Positions 9,992-21,737 are shown, numbered from the stretch's first letter. The stretch is DNA of 64,000 nucleotides from Cytobacillus purgationiresistens (GCF_030813235.1 NZ_JAUSUB010000006.1:124001-188000); one strand, 5' to 3'. The notes: generated by a model not told the origin, from the letters alone. Numbers and translations: made by a program.

Positions 9992-10576
9992 TTATTTCAT
10001 ATATCCTTTTAATGCTGCCCATGCTTCTTCTTTTCCTTTTCCTAATTCGGAAGAGAAAAGAATAATTTCATCGGATGGGTGCAAGTCTAGTGTTTCTTTT
10101 ACTACTTTTACGTGTTTTTGCCATTTTGATTTTGGAATTTTATCTGCTTTTGTTGCAATAATGATGCAAGGAATTCCATAATGCTTTAAAAAATCATACA
10201 TCATGACATCGTCTTTTGTCGGAGGATGTCTCACATCAATAATTTGTACAACTGCTTTCAGCTGTTCTCTTGAAGTTAGGTACGTCTCTATCATTTTGCC
10301 CCATGCTTCTCGTTCCGTTTTAGAAACCTTTGCATAGCCGTAGCCTGGTACATCAACAAAGTGCAGCATCTCATTTATGATATAAAAGTTTAACGTTTGT
10401 GTTTTGCCTGGTTTTGAAGATATTCTTGCCAAACCTCTGCGATTAAGCATTTTATTGATAAAAGAGGATTTACCGACATTTGATCGCCCTGCCAGCGCAA
10501 ATTCAGGTAAATTACTCTCTGGATATTGTGCTGGCTTAACTGCACTTATAACTATTTCCGAACTTGTTACTTTCAT
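9992..10576 (-). CDS. ysxC: ribosome-biogenesis GTP-binding protein YsxC/EngB
   Basis: Essential GTPase that assists assembly of the 50S subunit. The 194 residues carry G1 [10 protein letters not shown] (~30-39), G3 DVPGYGYA (~75) and G4 TKADK (~142), the TrmE-Era-EngB layout at normal length. Its ATG at 10576 overlaps the lonA stop by 4 nt, so the two are co-translated, as in B. subtilis. Confidence 0.96.
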   Translation of the reverse strand: MKVTSSEIVISAVKPAQYPESNLPEFALAGRSNVGKSSFINKMLNRRGLARISSKPGKTQTLNFYIINEMLHFVDVPGYGYAKVSKTEREAWGKMIETYLTSREQLKAVVQIIDVRHPPTKDDVMMYDFLKHYGIPCIIIATKADKIPKSKWQKHVKVVKETLDLHPSDEIILFSSELGKGKEEAWAALKGYMK

Positions 10577-12900
10577 TCTTCCGCACCACCGATCAAAGCA
10601 TGTTTCAATACATCATCCACATGAGAGACTAGAATAAAATCAAGTTCCTCACGGATTGTTTCTGGGATATCATCAATATCCTTTTCATTATCCTTTGGAA
10701 TAATGATTGTCTTCAAGCCTGCACGATGGGCGCTTAATGACTTTTCTTTTAAGCCGCCAATTGGTAATACCCGGCCTCTTAACGTCACTTCTCCAGTCAT
10801 ACCCACTTCTTTTCTAATAGGCCTGCCTGTTAAGGCAGAAACAAGTGCAGTCGTCATCGTGATACCTGCAGAAGGACCATCTTTTGGCACTGCTCCTTCA
10901 GGTACATGAATATGAATATCATACTTTTCATGAAATTTTTCATCAATATGAAGCTCTTTCGCCTTTGAACGTACATAGCTAAACGCAGCTTGAGCTGATT
11001 CCTTCATCACGTCGCCAAGCTTACCTGTAAGCACGAGCTTGCCTTTTCCTGGTGAAAGTGATACTTCTATTTGAAGCGTATCCCCACCCACCGTCGTATA
11101 AGCAAGGCCAGTAGCAATGCCAACTTGGTCCTCAAGCTCAGCCTGCCCATAGCGGAATCTTTTCTTTCCTAAAAATTCCTCAATGTTTTTATCCGTGATT
11201 ACCACACGTTTTTTTTCTGCTGATACAATAATCTTTGCTGTTTTCCTGCAGATAGTCGCCAATTGACGCTCCAGACCCCTGACACCCGCTTCTCTAGTAT
11301 AATAACGGACAATAGATTGTAAGCCATCTTCCCTTATTTGAAGCTGAGCTTTTGTCATACCATGATCTTTTACTTGCTTCGGCAATAAATGATCTTTAGC
11401 AATATGAATCTTCTCCTGCTCTGTATAACCAGCAATTGAGATGATTTCCATCCTGTCTAAAAGCGGACCCGGGACTGTGCTTAAATTATTGGCAGTTGCA
11501 ATAAACATTACTTTAGATAAGTCATATGTTTCTTCAATATAATGATCACTAAAGTTATGATTTTGTTCTGGATCCAATACTTCTAGCATAGCTGAAGAAG
11601 GGTCTCCACGGAAATCATTCGACATTTTATCGATTTCATCAAGTAAAAATACCGGATTAATCGTACCTGCCCTTTTCATTCCTTGAATAATACGGCCAGG
11701 CATAGCTCCTACATATGTTCTTCTATGACCGCGAATCTCGGATTCATCGCGTACACCTCCAAGAGAAACTCTGACGAAATTTCTATTTAATGAGGATGCA
11801 ATGGACTTGGCCAAACTTGTTTTACCAACACCAGGAGGTCCCGCTAAACAGAGAATAGGTCCTTTTAAGGAATTAGTCAGCTGTTGCACAGCTAAATACT
11901 CAAGCACACGCTCTTTTACTTTTTCTAATCCATAATGATCTTGATTAAGAATTTTTTCTGCCTTTTGAATATTTAAGTCATCGCTTGTCTCTTTTGACCA
12001 GGGCAATTGAATAAGCCAATCAATATAATTGCGAATGACAGCACTTTCTGCTGAGCTTGATGGCACCTTTTCATAGCGGCTTAATTCCTTTAAGGCTGTT
12101 TCCTCTACATGCTCCGGCATAACCGCTTCTTCGATTTTAGCCTTTAGCTCGGCAATCTCTCCGGTTTTGCCTTCTTTCTCGCCTAGCTCAGACTGAATGG
12201 CTTTCATTTGTTCACGCAAATAGTATTCCTTTTGCGTTCTTTCCATTGATTTCTTCACACGCTGACCGATTTTTTTCTCAAGATTTAAAACTTCTTTTTC
12301 ATTATGAATGATTTCAATTACTTCATTCATTCTTTCTTTAATATCTATCGTTTCAAGAATATCCTGCTTTTCCTTTAGCTTTAAAGGCAAATGTGATGCA
12401 ACGATATCTGCTAAACGTCCAGGCTCTTCGATATCAACGACAGAAGAATAGGTTTCTGCTGATATTTTTTTTGATACCTTTATGTATTGCTCAAAATATT
12501 CAAGCAGCGTTCTCATTAATGCTTGGTCTTCCACATCTTTGGACTCAGATTCCTCATGCACTTTCACTTTTACAGAAAAATGCTTGTCATCCTCTAAAAA
12601 CTCAATCACTTCAGCTCTCTTTAAACCTTCCACAAGTACGCGAATCGTACCGTTAGGGAGTTTTAGCATTTGCTTCACTCGGGTAAGTGTACCCACATGA
12701 TACAGCTCATCTTCTTCAGGCTCATCTATTGAAATGTCCTTCTGTGTCGTCAAGAATATTAAATGGTCATCTACCATTGCTTTTTCAAGTGCTTGTACCG
12801 ATTTATCGCGGCCCACATCTAAGTGAAGCACCATGGTCGGATACACAAGCAATCCTCGAAGCGGCAGGAGGGGGACGATGATTTCTTTCTTATTCGTCAT
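10573..12900 (-). CDS. lonA: ATP-dependent protease LonA
   Basis: Cytosolic AAA+ protease that degrades misfolded and regulatory proteins. It has 775 residues: an N-terminal substrate-binding domain (1-~200), a coiled coil (~200-260), an AAA module with Walker [13 protein letters not shown] (~355) and Walker B FLLDEIDK, then the protease domain with Ser677 in [10 protein letters not shown] and the partner lysine in GGLKEK. GGAGGTG precedes the ATG at 12900. Operon with ysxC. Confidence 0.97.
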   Translation of the reverse strand: MTNKKEIIVPLLPLRGLLVYPTMVLHLDVGRDKSVQALEKAMVDDHLIFLTTQKDISIDEPEEDELYHVGTLTRVKQMLKLPNGTIRVLVEGLKRAEVIEFLEDDKHFSVKVKVHEESESKDVEDQALMRTLLEYFEQYIKVSKKISAETYSSVVDIEEPGRLADIVASHLPLKLKEKQDILETIDIKERMNEVIEIIHNEKEVLNLEKKIGQRVKKSMERTQKEYYLREQMKAIQSELGEKEGKTGEIAELKAKIEEAVMPEHVEETALKELSRYEKVPSSSAESAVIRNYIDWLIQLPWSKETSDDLNIQKAEKILNQDHYGLEKVKERVLEYLAVQQLTNSLKGPILCLAGPPGVGKTSLAKSIASSLNRNFVRVSLGGVRDESEIRGHRRTYVGAMPGRIIQGMKRAGTINPVFLLDEIDKMSNDFRGDPSSAMLEVLDPEQNHNFSDHYIEETYDLSKVMFIATANNLSTVPGPLLDRMEIISIAGYTEQEKIHIAKDHLLPKQVKDHGMTKAQLQIREDGLQSIVRYYTREAGVRGLERQLATICRKTAKIIVSAEKKRVVITDKNIEEFLGKKRFRYGQAELEDQVGIATGLAYTTVGGDTLQIEVSLSPGKGKLVLTGKLGDVMKESAQAAFSYVRSKAKELHIDEKFHEKYDIHIHVPEGAVPKDGPSAGITMTTALVSALTGRPIRKEVGMTGEVTLRGRVLPIGGLKEKSLSAHRAGLKTIIIPKDNEKDIDDIPETIREELDFILVSHVDDVLKHALIGGAEE

Positions 12901-12978
12901 TCACTTGCACCTCCAAATGCATATCTTTTTTACTCCATTTTTTCTAATAATTTCTTTGTACAATTCTATCTTATTTAC

Positions 12979-13008
12979 TTCATAGTGTCGACTGTTTAGA
13001 CGCGTCAA
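12979..13008 (-). promoter_or_regulatory. candidate sigma-A promoter of lonA
   Basis: TTGACG, an 18-bp spacer and TATGAA, about 80 bp before the lonA start. The -10 is weak. No CtsR heptad repeat was seen nearby. Confidence 0.4.
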
Positions 13009-13082
13009 ATTTACTATTCACCATTAGTATCGAGACTTTTTGAAGAAATTATGTTTAAATACGGGATATTTTTGTCCGTTAT

Positions 13083-13127
13083 AAAGAGAAACTTCGGCAC
13101 ACCTGCGATTGGCCGAAGTTTCTCTTT
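13083..13127 (-). terminator. terminator after lonB
   Basis: A 16-bp perfect stem (AAAGAGAAACTTCGGC and its complement) lies 10 bp downstream of the lonB stop. It separates lonB from the lonA promoter. Confidence 0.8.
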
Positions 13128-13136
13128 TCCATATCA

Positions 13137-14819
13137 TTACATGCTTTCTTTTTTCGCTAATTCTATTGAAGCGGCTTCAATCGGAGAAGTAATCGGTTGT
13201 TCGCTTTGATATTCCTTCAGTAACGCCAGTTCAAATACCTCCGTTAGATGCGAAACAGGCACAATATTAATTCCATCAATCTCTTTTAAAATGGATTGCA
13301 TATTCTCCTGTGGAATGATGACTGTTTTTACTCCGGCCTTTTTAGCCGCTTTTACTTTCGGATATACACCGCCAATAGGTTTGACTGAGCCATGGATACT
13401 AATTTCTCCAGTCATTGCAACGGTATGGTCAACAGGATGCTTAAAAATAGCAGAATAAATACCTGTTGCCATCGATATCCCTGCAGACGGGCCATCAATA
13501 GGCACACCACCGGGGAAATTTACATGGATGTCATAATCATCAGCTGGAACACCCATAGAGCGAAGAACCGTAATGACATTTTCAATCGATCCTTTTGCCA
13601 TACTTTTTCTTCTGATGGATTTCCCCTGGCCACCAATACTCTCTTCTTCAACAATTCCCGTTATATTGATACTGCCTTTTTCCTTTGCAGGAATCACGGT
13701 TACTTCTATTTCCAGAAGCGCACCTGAATTTGGACCATGAACAGCGAGGCCATTTACTAAGCCCACCTTGGCGCCGTCGCCAATTTTTCTTTCCATCCTT
13801 GGAGAGAGCTGACTGGACTGAATCACCCATTCAATATCCTCATCTTTTATGTAATCCCGATCTTCAGTAATGGCTAGTCCGGCAGAAATTTGAATCATAT
13901 TAACAGATTCTCTTCCGTTCCTCGCATAAGATGCCAGTGTTTGAAGGGCGTGATCACTGATTTTTAAGTTTACCTTTTCAGCAGCTTTTCTAGCAACTTC
14001 AGAAATTTCTTCTTCTGTCAATTCCCGAAAAAACACTTCCATGCATCTAGAACGAATGGCAGGCGGAAGTTCATTCGGAGTCCTTGTTGTTGCGCCCACT
14101 AAGCGGAAGTCTGCTGGCAATCCATTTTTAAAAATATCATGAATATGTGTCGGAATTTGCATGTTTTCTTCATTGTAATAGGCACTTTCTAAATATACTT
14201 TCCGATCCTCTAATACTTTTAACAGCTTATTCATTTGCATGGAATGCAGTTCTCCAATCTCATCTATGAAGAGAACACCGCCATGAGCGTTTGTCACAGC
14301 ACCTTGTTTAGGCTGTGGGATTCCTGCTTGTCCCATTGCTCCTGCCCCTTGATATATCGGGTCATGCACTGAACCGATGAGAGGATCCGCAATCCCTCTT
14401 TCATCAAATCTAGCAGTTGTTGCATCAAGCTCAATGAATACTGAAGCAGGCCGAAAGGGAGATTTATTATTTTTTTTAGCTTCTTCAAGCACAAGGCGTG
14501 CCGCAGCCGTCTTCCCTACACCTGGAGGACCGTAAATAATGACATGCTGTGGATTGGGACCACATAGAGCTGCCTTCAGTGACTTAATTCCGTCTTCTTG
14601 TCCTACAATATCATCAAATGTTGCAGGTCTTACTTTTTCAGACAGCGGCTCTGTTAAAGAAATCGATCTCATTTTTTTAAGCTGATCCATTTCCTTTCTT
14701 GATTCGCGATCAATGGAAACCTTCTGTGTCCGCTGATTTTTAAGTAAGTTCCAAAAATAAAGCCCGATAACAATCCCAAAAAACAATTGAATAAATAAAG
14801 CTATCCCGGTCCAACTCAT
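13137..14819 (-). CDS. lonB: ATP-dependent protease LonB, sporulation form
   Basis: Membrane-associated Lon-type AAA+ protease of 560 residues. It lacks the large LonA N-domain and begins with one membrane helix (residues 4-24). Walker A is [12 protein letters not shown] (~95), Walker B VLFIDEIGEL, and the protease serine is S445 in DGPSAGISM with the lysine near 488. In B. subtilis it is made in the forespore under sigma-F. A matching sigma-F promoter is visible upstream here. Confidence 0.95.
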   Translation of the reverse strand: MSWTGIALFIQLFFGIVIGLYFWNLLKNQRTQKVSIDRESRKEMDQLKKMRSISLTEPLSEKVRPATFDDIVGQEDGIKSLKAALCGPNPQHVIIYGPPGVGKTAAARLVLEEAKKNNKSPFRPASVFIELDATTARFDERGIADPLIGSVHDPIYQGAGAMGQAGIPQPKQGAVTNAHGGVLFIDEIGELHSMQMNKLLKVLEDRKVYLESAYYNEENMQIPTHIHDIFKNGLPADFRLVGATTRTPNELPPAIRSRCMEVFFRELTEEEISEVARKAAEKVNLKISDHALQTLASYARNGRESVNMIQISAGLAITEDRDYIKDEDIEWVIQSSQLSPRMERKIGDGAKVGLVNGLAVHGPNSGALLEIEVTVIPAKEKGSINITGIVEEESIGGQGKSIRRKSMAKGSIENVITVLRSMGVPADDYDIHVNFPGGVPIDGPSAGISMATGIYSAIFKHPVDHTVAMTGEISIHGSVKPIGGVYPKVKAAKKAGVKTVIIPQENMQSILKEIDGINIVPVSHLTEVFELALLKEYQSEQPITSPIEAASIELAKKESM

Positions 14820-14856
14820 TCCATTCCCTCCTGAACTTTTTCTTGCTGTTACCAGT

Positions 14857-14886
14857 TAGTATCTCCTGCAAAAAGTTGGAATAAAC
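14857..14886 (-). promoter_or_regulatory. sigma-F promoter of lonB
   Basis: On the minus strand GTTTA (-35), exactly 15 bp, then GGAGATACTA (-10). This fits the B. subtilis sigma-F consensus GYWTA-N15-GGNNANANTR at every defined position. It lies 38 bp before the lonB ATG. Confidence 0.8.
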
Positions 14887-15113
14887 AAGATTTTTTATTT
14901 AATGGGAAATGGAATTTCAGGGTTTACCTGAAGCACAATTAGGAATTTTAATGCGGTGTTTATTTGACCTTTATTTCATTCTCTTGTCTTGTGAAGAGTA
15001 TTTAAGTCGTAGTTAATTACCCTTTGTTTCACTTGACTGACATGAAGGCATTGATTTTTGATAAATGATGCGGTCCTAGCTCTCAGGTGTCAGATAGGCA
15101 CTTTATCTAACAT

Positions 15114-15144
15114 AAAAAAACCAAGCCACTAAGGGCTTGGTTTT
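15114..15144 (-). terminator. terminator after clpX
   Basis: Stem CCAAGCC/GGCTTGG with loop CTTAGT, followed by a run of seven Ts on the minus strand, just after the clpX stop. The rest of the lonB-clpX gap (14887-15113) holds no gene that I can see. Confidence 0.85.
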
Positions 15145-15148
15145 AATT

Positions 15149-16414
15149 TCAAGCTGAAGTTTTTCTTTCTTCTTCAACAATTGTTCCGTCTTCCAGCAGA
15201 AGTTTTGGCATTCCATTTTCGATGACGGTTTCTTGTGTAATGATACATTTTTTAATATCATCACGTGAAGGAAGATCGAACATAACATCGAGCATAATTC
15301 CTTCAATAATGGATCGAAGACCACGAGCACCTGTTTTACGTTCAATTGCTTTTTTAGCAATCTCGGTTAAGGCATCCTCTTCAAATTCCAACTCAACATC
15401 ATCTAGTTCAAGCATTTTTTGAAATTGTTTAACTAAAGCGTTTTTAGGCTTAGTCAAGATATCAATTAACGCTCCTTCATCTAGCGGGGTTAAGCTCGCA
15501 ATTACTGGTAAACGACCGATGAATTCAGGGATAAGACCAAATCTAAGCAAATCCTCAGGAAGAACTTTTGCAAGTAATTCATCTGACTCATAATCCTTTT
15601 GCTTGTTGTCCGAACCGAAGCCAATCACTTTCTGGCCAAGGCGGCGTTTAATGATTTGCTCAATTCCGTCGAACGCACCACCACAGATAAATAAGATATT
15701 TGTTGTATCAATCTGAATGAATTCCTGATGTGGATGCTTCCTTCCACCTTGTGGAGGAACACTCGCAACGGTTCCCTCTAGGATTTTCAATAATGCCTGC
15801 TGCACACCTTCTCCAGACACATCTCTTGTAATAGATGGGTTTTCAGATTTACGTGCAACCTTATCAATTTCATCGATATAGATAATGCCTTTTTCAGCTT
15901 TCTCTACATCATAATCAGCAGATTGAATTAATTTTAGAAGGATATTTTCAACATCCTCACCTACATAACCCGCCTCTGTCAGCGATGTAGCATCTGCAAT
16001 CGCGAACGGCACATTTAAGATACGAGCAAGGGTTTGAGCTAGCAATGTTTTACCGCTTCCTGTTGGTCCAATCATCGCGATATTACTCTTAGAAAGCTCA
16101 ACCTCATCCACTTTGCTATTAGAGTTAATACGTTTGTAATGATTATAAACTGCTACAGCAAGTGATTTTTTCGCCTGATCTTGACCGATTACATATTCGT
16201 CTAGAATATCACGAATCTCAGACGGCTTTGGTACATCTTTGAACTCAACTTCTTCTTCTGTGCCAAGCTCTTCTTCAACGATTTCAGTGCATAATTCGAT
16301 ACATTCATCACAAATATAGACACCTGGACCGGCAACTAATTTTCGTACTTGGTCTTGAGTTTTCCCACAGAAGGAACACTTTAACTGACCTTTTTCATCA
16401 TTAAATTTAAACAA
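15149..16414 (-). CDS. clpX: ClpXP protease ATP-binding subunit ClpX
   Basis: Hexameric AAA+ unfoldase that feeds ClpP. The zinc-binding domain uses C13, C16, C35 and C38. Walker A is GPTGSGKT (~115), Walker [10 protein letters not shown], and the pore loop and sensor-2 GARGLRSI follow. I place the start at a TTG (16414): it gives MFKFNDEKG, 421 residues, the family start, with AAGGGGTGAAGGA upstream. A GTG three codons earlier has no room for a ribosome binding site. Confidence 0.95.
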   Translation of the reverse strand: MFKFNDEKGQLKCSFCGKTQDQVRKLVAGPGVYICDECIELCTEIVEEELGTEEEVEFKDVPKPSEIRDILDEYVIGQDQAKKSLAVAVYNHYKRINSNSKVDEVELSKSNIAMIGPTGSGKTLLAQTLARILNVPFAIADATSLTEAGYVGEDVENILLKLIQSADYDVEKAEKGIIYIDEIDKVARKSENPSITRDVSGEGVQQALLKILEGTVASVPPQGGRKHPHQEFIQIDTTNILFICGGAFDGIEQIIKRRLGQKVIGFGSDNKQKDYESDELLAKVLPEDLLRFGLIPEFIGRLPVIASLTPLDEGALIDILTKPKNALVKQFQKMLELDDVELEFEEDALTEIAKKAIERKTGARGLRSIIEGIMLDVMFDLPSRDDIKKCIITQETVIENGMPKLLLEDGTIVEEERKTSA

Positions 16415-16851
16415 ATCCTTCACCCCTTGATCAAACTTCTAAGCGATATATAGACTGTGAATCACATGCAAGTTTTAATTTTTGTGTAAATAAAAATGCA
16501 CTCATACATTCCAGGATGAGCCTTTTATTCACTGTTTACCCGCTTTTCTTTCTTTAAATCTCCAACAGTTATGTATTGCATTGTAACACATATTTACAAA
16601 AGACAGGAAATGATAACTCTTCTCTAAACTAGAATATGTAGTTTTGCATGTAATCATGATTCACAGAAACTTTTTCGCTAAAAAAAACAGGTACTTAATT
16701 AAGGATAACCAGAAAACAAACCATCCATAAGTGGAAGTTTTTGCTCTTCTCACAATGCCGTGATAAAAGGCCGTTTTACAATATGTATATCTTCATTTCC
16801 TAAAAAGCTTAAGGGTAAACCTTTATGCTATTATGTATGTCTTGATTGTAT
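16415..16851. other. clpX-tig intergenic region, no gene seen
   Basis: About 440 bp without a credible coding frame. On the minus strand GGCTCATCCTGG..ATGAGTGC followed by TTTTTATTT (about 16495-16528) is a weak hairpin in the clpX leader; it may be an attenuator or a decayed terminator. Confidence 0.4.
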
Positions 16852-16884
16852 AAAACAAGGCACGATATCATCGCGCCTTGTTAT
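16852..16884 (-). terminator. terminator after tig
   Basis: Inverted repeat AACAAGGCGCGAT/ATCGTGCCTTGTT downstream of the tig stop, with T-rich flanks on both strands. Confidence 0.75.
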
Positions 16885-16928
16885 TTATTACCTTAAAGAA
16901 GGGTATCCCTGTCTTTATTATATTTATT

Positions 16929-18215
16929 TTAAACAGTTTTGCTATTTTCTACAAGTAAATCGATTGCTTTTTTCGCTTGAACATCAGTTTTAAGACCGTC
17001 AAAGCTTCCACCAAGCGCCATTTTGATATTGTCAGCAGTCATGTTATACATTTCAGCCATTTTATCAAGCTCTGCATTTACTTCTTCTTCAGAAACCTCA
17101 ATATTTTCAGCTTTAGCAATTGCTTCAAGAGTTAAATTCACACGAACGCGCTTCTGGGCATCCGTTTGCATTTGCTCACGTAAAGCTGCTTCATCTTGGC
17201 CTGAGAATTGGAAGTAAAGCTCAAGGTTCATACCTTGCATTTGCAGGCGTTGTTCAAATTCTTGCATCATGCGATCGATTTCAGTATCCACCATTGCAGA
17301 TGGTACCTCGATTGTTGCGTTTTCTGCAGCTTTTTCAACTACAGTATCACGAACATGGTGCTCTGCTTCATGTTTTTTGCTATCTACTAATTGAGCTTTA
17401 ATTTTTTCTTTAAGTGCATCTAAAGTCTCAACCTCTTCATCGACATCTTTTGCAAATTCATCATCTAAAGCAGGAAGTTCCTTACCTTTGATTTCATGAA
17501 CTGTCGTTTTGAATACAGCAGATTTTCCTGCTAATTCAGCTGCATGGTACTCTTCAGGGAAAGTTACTTCTACATCTTTAGACTCACCAGCAGCTACTCC
17601 TACTAGTTTCTCTTCATATCCAGGAATGAATTGACCTGAACCAAGTTCAAGAGAGTAGTTGTCACCTTTTCCGCCTTCAAATGCTTCACCGTCAACAAAG
17701 CCTTCGAAGTCCATAACAACTGTATCGCCATTTTCAGCTTTCGCATCTTCTTTAACTACTAATTCAGCTTGCTTTTCTTGCATTCCAGCTAATTCGTTTT
17801 GAACATCTTCGTCCGTTACTTCAGTTTCGATTTTTTCAACTTCGATACCTTTATAGTCACCTAATGTAACTTCAGGCTTTACAGTAACAGTTGCTTTGAA
17901 AATAAGGACTTTGCCTTTTTCAATTTGTTCAACGTCGATTTCAGGACGATCAACTGGCTCGATTCCAGTTTCATCAATTGCATTTGCATATGCTTCAGGA
18001 AGAAGGATATCAACCGCATCTTGATATAATGATTCTACGCCAAAACGCTTTTCAAATAAGCTGCGCGGCATTTTCCCTTTACGGAAACCTGGAACATTTA
18101 CTTGCTTAACTACTTTTTTGAATGCAGCGTCTAAACCTTCGTTTACCTTTTCTGCATCTACTTCAATTGTAAGAACCCCTTGGTTCCCTTCTAACTTTTC
18201 AAATTTAGCAGACAT
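16929..18215 (-). CDS. tig: trigger factor (ribosome-associated chaperone, prolyl isomerase)
   Basis: Binds nascent chains at the ribosome exit tunnel. The 428 residues comprise the N-terminal ribosome-binding domain with the signature [11 protein letters not shown] (~40-50), a central FKBP-type isomerase domain (~150-240, [15 protein letters not shown] and PGYEEKLVG) and a long helical C-terminal chaperone domain. The ATG at 18215 ([10 protein letters not shown]) was preferred to a start six codons upstream because TTGGAGGG is positioned for it. Confidence 0.96.
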   Translation of the reverse strand: MSAKFEKLEGNQGVLTIEVDAEKVNEGLDAAFKKVVKQVNVPGFRKGKMPRSLFEKRFGVESLYQDAVDILLPEAYANAIDETGIEPVDRPEIDVEQIEKGKVLIFKATVTVKPEVTLGDYKGIEVEKIETEVTDEDVQNELAGMQEKQAELVVKEDAKAENGDTVVMDFEGFVDGEAFEGGKGDNYSLELGSGQFIPGYEEKLVGVAAGESKDVEVTFPEEYHAAELAGKSAVFKTTVHEIKGKELPALDDEFAKDVDEEVETLDALKEKIKAQLVDSKKHEAEHHVRDTVVEKAAENATIEVPSAMVDTEIDRMMQEFEQRLQMQGMNLELYFQFSGQDEAALREQMQTDAQKRVRVNLTLEAIAKAENIEVSEEEVNAELDKMAEMYNMTADNIKMALGGSFDGLKTDVQAKKAIDLLVENSKTV

Positions 18216-18382
18216 ACAATTATTTCCCTCCAAAATCTATTATCATTTCATTCATCACGAAATGGAATGAATATGTCTTGTCATTCAAGTCATAATTCAC
18301 CTGAGTAATTTTAATATAATACCTATATACATAATACAACCACTATATTATAACACACCAGCTTAAGCTTTCAACATTGATG

Positions 18383-19417
18383 CTATATTTTAGAATAAGA
18401 AAATTCTTCTATCTTTTTAATATAGGCCAATGCTTCATGTAATTCTTCTTTACTAATGTTATAAAGATTAACCATTTCGTCTGTCAAATCATCAAAGCCA
18501 AGATATTCTGCAGCTAAAAAATGATAGGAAGCTGCCCAAACCTCATCCTCATAACCATCCAAATTAAACGGAAACATCATAAAAAAATGGCGCTCGATTA
18601 TGCTTCTTATATGCTCATATAAAACAGGATCATCATTCTCTACCTGTTCTTTTAGGATATTCTCAATATTTTTCTGCTGAGGAATTTCGTCAATTTCCGG
18701 CAAATCTTCAGGAACAAAAGAATCATTTTTATCCATTTTTCCGACAGTTACTTCCTTATTATACGCATGCTCCTTCATGACATTGATCAATAAGGTTTTA
18801 AAAAAAGGTTGTCCATTACTCAGCATTAAGTAGGCCTGTATATCTTCTATTAATGGGGCAATATTCCGATTCGCCAGCTGGCCTGCCACGATTAGCTGAT
18901 CCTTTTGATTGGTAATAGATTGAAGATCCAACACGCTATGATCTGCATCATCTTCCTCTTCAAATTCCTCTTCAACACCCTTGTTTACTGCTGATTCAGA
19001 CATTCTTCTACTAAACTCAAGCAAGCGGTTAAAATGCTCGAATTTCTCCTTTGGAACCTCTTTGTCCTCCATTAAACCTTCTATTACAGTAACAATTTCT
19101 TCGTATTGATGCAGCTGGATGAGAATCATTAAATAAATATCGATCACCTGAATATAATCACCTATGCCTGTTTGGAGCATCCTCTCTGCATGCTCTTTAG
19201 CAGGAGTGAGGTCGCCTGTTTCAAAATAGGCTAGTACTAAGGCGATATTTGCCTCTTCATTTTCACTAGAGATGCTTAATGCTTCTTCAAGAAAATGAAT
19301 GGCATCTTTAAACTTTTTCTCCTGCAGAGACTCAAGGCCTCGCTCCAACAGCCTTTTTTCTAAATCGGGAAACCGTATGACCTTATCTTCGCGCTTGTGT
19401 TTCTCCCGTTTTCTCAT
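18383..19417 (-). CDS. ysoA: TPR-repeat protein of the YsoA type
   Basis: A 344-residue soluble protein with tetratricopeptide-like helices in the first 130 residues (GLESLQEKKFKDAIHFLEEAL, NIALVLAYFETGDLTPAKEH). An acidic linker EEEFEEEDDADH lies near 150, and the C-terminal helical domain is conserved in position with B. subtilis YsoA, which also lies between leuD and tig. Molecular role unknown; TPRs imply protein binding. AAGGACGG precedes the ATG. Confidence 0.8.
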   Translation of the reverse strand: MRKREKHKREDKVIRFPDLEKRLLERGLESLQEKKFKDAIHFLEEALSISSENEEANIALVLAYFETGDLTPAKEHAERMLQTGIGDYIQVIDIYLMILIQLHQYEEIVTVIEGLMEDKEVPKEKFEHFNRLLEFSRRMSESAVNKGVEEEFEEEDDADHSVLDLQSITNQKDQLIVAGQLANRNIAPLIEDIQAYLMLSNGQPFFKTLLINVMKEHAYNKEVTVGKMDKNDSFVPEDLPEIDEIPQQKNIENILKEQVENDDPVLYEHIRSIIERHFFMMFPFNLDGYEDEVWAASYHFLAAEYLGFDDLTDEMVNLYNISKEELHEALAYIKKIEEFSYSKI

Positions 19418-19467
19418 ATGTATTCCGTCCTTATTCTTAGTTTGAAGCTAGTTTAGCATGAAACTAG

Positions 19468-19506
19468 AAAAAATCAAAAAGATTCACAGCTTAAAAGCCA
19501 TGAATC
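19468..19506 (-). terminator. terminator of the ilv-leu operon
   Basis: GATTCA-N14-TGAATC followed by TTTTTGATTTTTT on the minus strand, 10 bp after the leuD stop. A separate perfect repeat CTAGTTT-N6-AAACTAG (19448-19467) sits beside it. Confidence 0.7.
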
Positions 19507-19516
19507 CTCTTGGTTT

Positions 19517-20101
19517 TCATCGTATCGCATATTCATATTCAGTAATTTTATCGTCTAATTGCATGGTAATCTCAATCTCATCCCAGCCATTCACAAGCAT
19601 CGACTTCCAATACTGATCAATCGTAAATTCAGTGGAAAACCCCTTATTATCTGTAACCTTCTCTTCTGCAAGATCGATTGTTAATTGATATGGCTGTACC
19701 TTTGCACTATCTAATAAATATCGCACCTGGTCTTTTGGCAGTGCGATTGGCAATAATCCGTTTTTCAAACAGTTTTGATGAAAAATATCAGCAAATGTTG
19801 GCGCAATAATTACTTTAAATCCATAATCCATCAACGCCCAAGGTGCATGCTCCCTTGATGAACCGCAGCCAAAGTTTTCATTAGCAATGAGTATTGCAGC
19901 CTGCTGATTCTCTTCTTTATTTAATTCAAAATCAGGGTTAAGATTTCCGTCTGCCTGATAACGCCAATCATTAAATAAAAATTTGCCAAATCCCGTTTTT
20001 TCTATTCTTTTTAGAAACTGCTTAGGAATGATTTGATCAGTATCTACATTCGCACGGTCAAATGCAATCGCCTTAGCCATTAACGTCTTAAAACCGCTCA
20101 T
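19517..20101 (-). CDS. leuD: 3-isopropylmalate dehydratase small subunit
   Basis: Swivel-domain subunit that pairs with LeuC to isomerise 2- to 3-isopropylmalate. Motifs are DTDQIIPKQFL (~20-31) and GCGSSREHAPWAL (~74-86). Length is 194 residues, as usual. It follows leuC by 15 bp with GGGGAGGG before the ATG, and is the last gene of the operon. Confidence 0.96.
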   Translation of the reverse strand: MSGFKTLMAKAIAFDRANVDTDQIIPKQFLKRIEKTGFGKFLFNDWRYQADGNLNPDFELNKEENQQAAILIANENFGCGSSREHAPWALMDYGFKVIIAPTFADIFHQNCLKNGLLPIALPKDQVRYLLDSAKVQPYQLTIDLAEEKVTDNKGFSTEFTIDQYWKSMLVNGWDEIEITMQLDDKITEYEYAIR

Positions 20102-20116
20102 ATTCGTTCCCTCCCC

Positions 20117-21532
20117 TTATTGAACCGTTTCTGCTGCCATTAACTTACGCGCATCAACAATATGGCCATGAATAGCTGCTGCTGCTGCCATGGTCGGGCT
20201 AACAAGATGTGTTCTTGCACCTGAGCCTTGACGTCCTTCGAAATTCCGATTAGACGTGGAGGCACAATGTTCACCGCTTGGTACAATATCATTATTCATG
20301 CTTAGGCACATGCTGCACCCAGATTCTCTCCATTGGAAGCCAGCTTCTTTGAATATAAGATCAATTCCCTCTTGCTCGGCCTGCCATTTAACTTGCTGTG
20401 AGCCCGGCACGACAAGCGCTCTTACATTTGGATGTACTTGCCGCCCCTTAACAATATCAGCCGCTTGTCTTAAATCCTCCAAGCGGGAATTTGTACATGA
20501 ACCGATAAATACATGCTGAATTTCAATGTCTTCGATTTTTTGCCCTTCTTGCAATCCCATATATGTTAATGCTCTTTCTAGCGACTTTTTATCTATCTCT
20601 GTTTCACAATCAGCAAGTTTCGGAATGCTCTCATGAACCTTAGAAGTCATTGCCGGATTTGTTCCCCAGCTAACCATCGGCGCAACATCATTCGTGTCAA
20701 TCGAAATCACACGATCATAAGCAGCATCTTCATCAGACGCTAATGCTCTCCAATCTTCAACTGCAGTATTGAATGCTTCATCTTTTGGTGCATATTTCCG
20801 ATTTTCTAAATAGGAAAAAGTCGTTTCATCCGGACTAATAAGCCCTGCTCTTGCCCCGCCTTCAATCGACATATTGCAAATTGTCATTCTCTCTTCCATT
20901 GTCATTTCACGAATCGCTTCACCACTATATTCAATGACATAACCCGTACCAAAATCAAAACCATAATTAGCTAGAATATATAAAATAATATCCTTGGCAG
21001 AGACACCCTTCTGCCTTTCTCCTTTTATATCAATTTTTAATGTTTTAGGTTTTGTACGCCATAATGTTTGCGTAGCTAATACGTGTTCAACTTCACTTGT
21101 ACCAATGCCAAAAGCCAGTGAGCCAAACGCCCCATGTGTTGATGTATGACTATCCCCACAAACAATAGTCATACCAGGCTGTGTTAACCCTAGCTCAGGT
21201 CCAATGACATGGACAATCCCTTGATCAGGACTATCTATCCCTGCAAGTGGGACTTCAAAATCACGGCAGTTTTTCTCTAATGTTGTCATTTGATTCAAGG
21301 CGACTTTGTCATTGATGACATTGCGATTATCTGTCGGAATATTATGATCCATCGTTGCAAATGTACGATCTGGACGCCTGACCTTTCTATTTTTCACTCT
21401 TAATCCAGAAAAGGCTTGTGGTGACGTGACTTCATGAACCAAATGCAGGTCAATATAGAGCAAGTCAGGTTTCCCGTCCTCCTGATGAACCAAATGCCTT
21501 TCCCATATTTTTTCTATAATCGATTTTCCCAT
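20117..21532 (-). CDS. leuC: 3-isopropylmalate dehydratase large subunit
   Basis: Aconitase-family [4Fe-4S] enzyme of leucine synthesis, 471 residues. Cluster cysteines are in [10 protein letters not shown] and [25 protein letters not shown] is a family motif. The ATG at 21532 ([13 protein letters not shown]) has AAAGGTG upstream and replaces a frame start nine codons earlier. Unlike the close spacing elsewhere in the operon, 256 bp separate it from leuB, and that gap contains a repeat element. Confidence 0.96.
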   Translation of the reverse strand: MGKSIIEKIWERHLVHQEDGKPDLLYIDLHLVHEVTSPQAFSGLRVKNRKVRRPDRTFATMDHNIPTDNRNVINDKVALNQMTTLEKNCRDFEVPLAGIDSPDQGIVHVIGPELGLTQPGMTIVCGDSHTSTHGAFGSLAFGIGTSEVEHVLATQTLWRTKPKTLKIDIKGERQKGVSAKDIILYILANYGFDFGTGYVIEYSGEAIREMTMEERMTICNMSIEGGARAGLISPDETTFSYLENRKYAPKDEAFNTAVEDWRALASDEDAAYDRVISIDTNDVAPMVSWGTNPAMTSKVHESIPKLADCETEIDKKSLERALTYMGLQEGQKIEDIEIQHVFIGSCTNSRLEDLRQAADIVKGRQVHPNVRALVVPGSQQVKWQAEQEGIDLIFKEAGFQWRESGCSMCLSMNNDIVPSGEHCASTSNRNFEGRQGSGARTHLVSPTMAAAAAIHGHIVDARKLMAAETVQ

Positions 21533-21544
21533 TGAATTCACACC

Positions 21545-21700
21545 TTTCAAGAAAAGCACAAGCGCCTTGCTCTATCACACTAAGAAGAGCTTGTTCCTTC
21601 GATAAAGGAAACACGGTGAGCGAGAGCGAACCAATGTTGACTTATCTTAGAGAGAAGACCTGAAGTTTGATAGGCGATAGGACGCTTGAGCTAGACAATT
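21545..21700. repeat. dispersed intergenic repeat inserted between leuB and leuC
   Basis: About 150 bp bounded by AAGAAAAGCACAAGCGCC at one end and GACGCTTGAGCTAGACA at the other. These termini match, with divergence, those of the 125-bp units at 9731-9980 (reverse orientation). The middle differs, so it is a relative with shared ends and not a simple copy. It lies inside the transcribed ilv-leu operon. Confidence 0.6.
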
Positions 21701-21737
21701 TCCTAATTGAAAAATTTATACACATGTTTTTTTAAAA

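Noticed and set aside
13392..13727. 111-residue plus-strand frame
   Set aside because: Antisense to the LonB protease domain; no family features.
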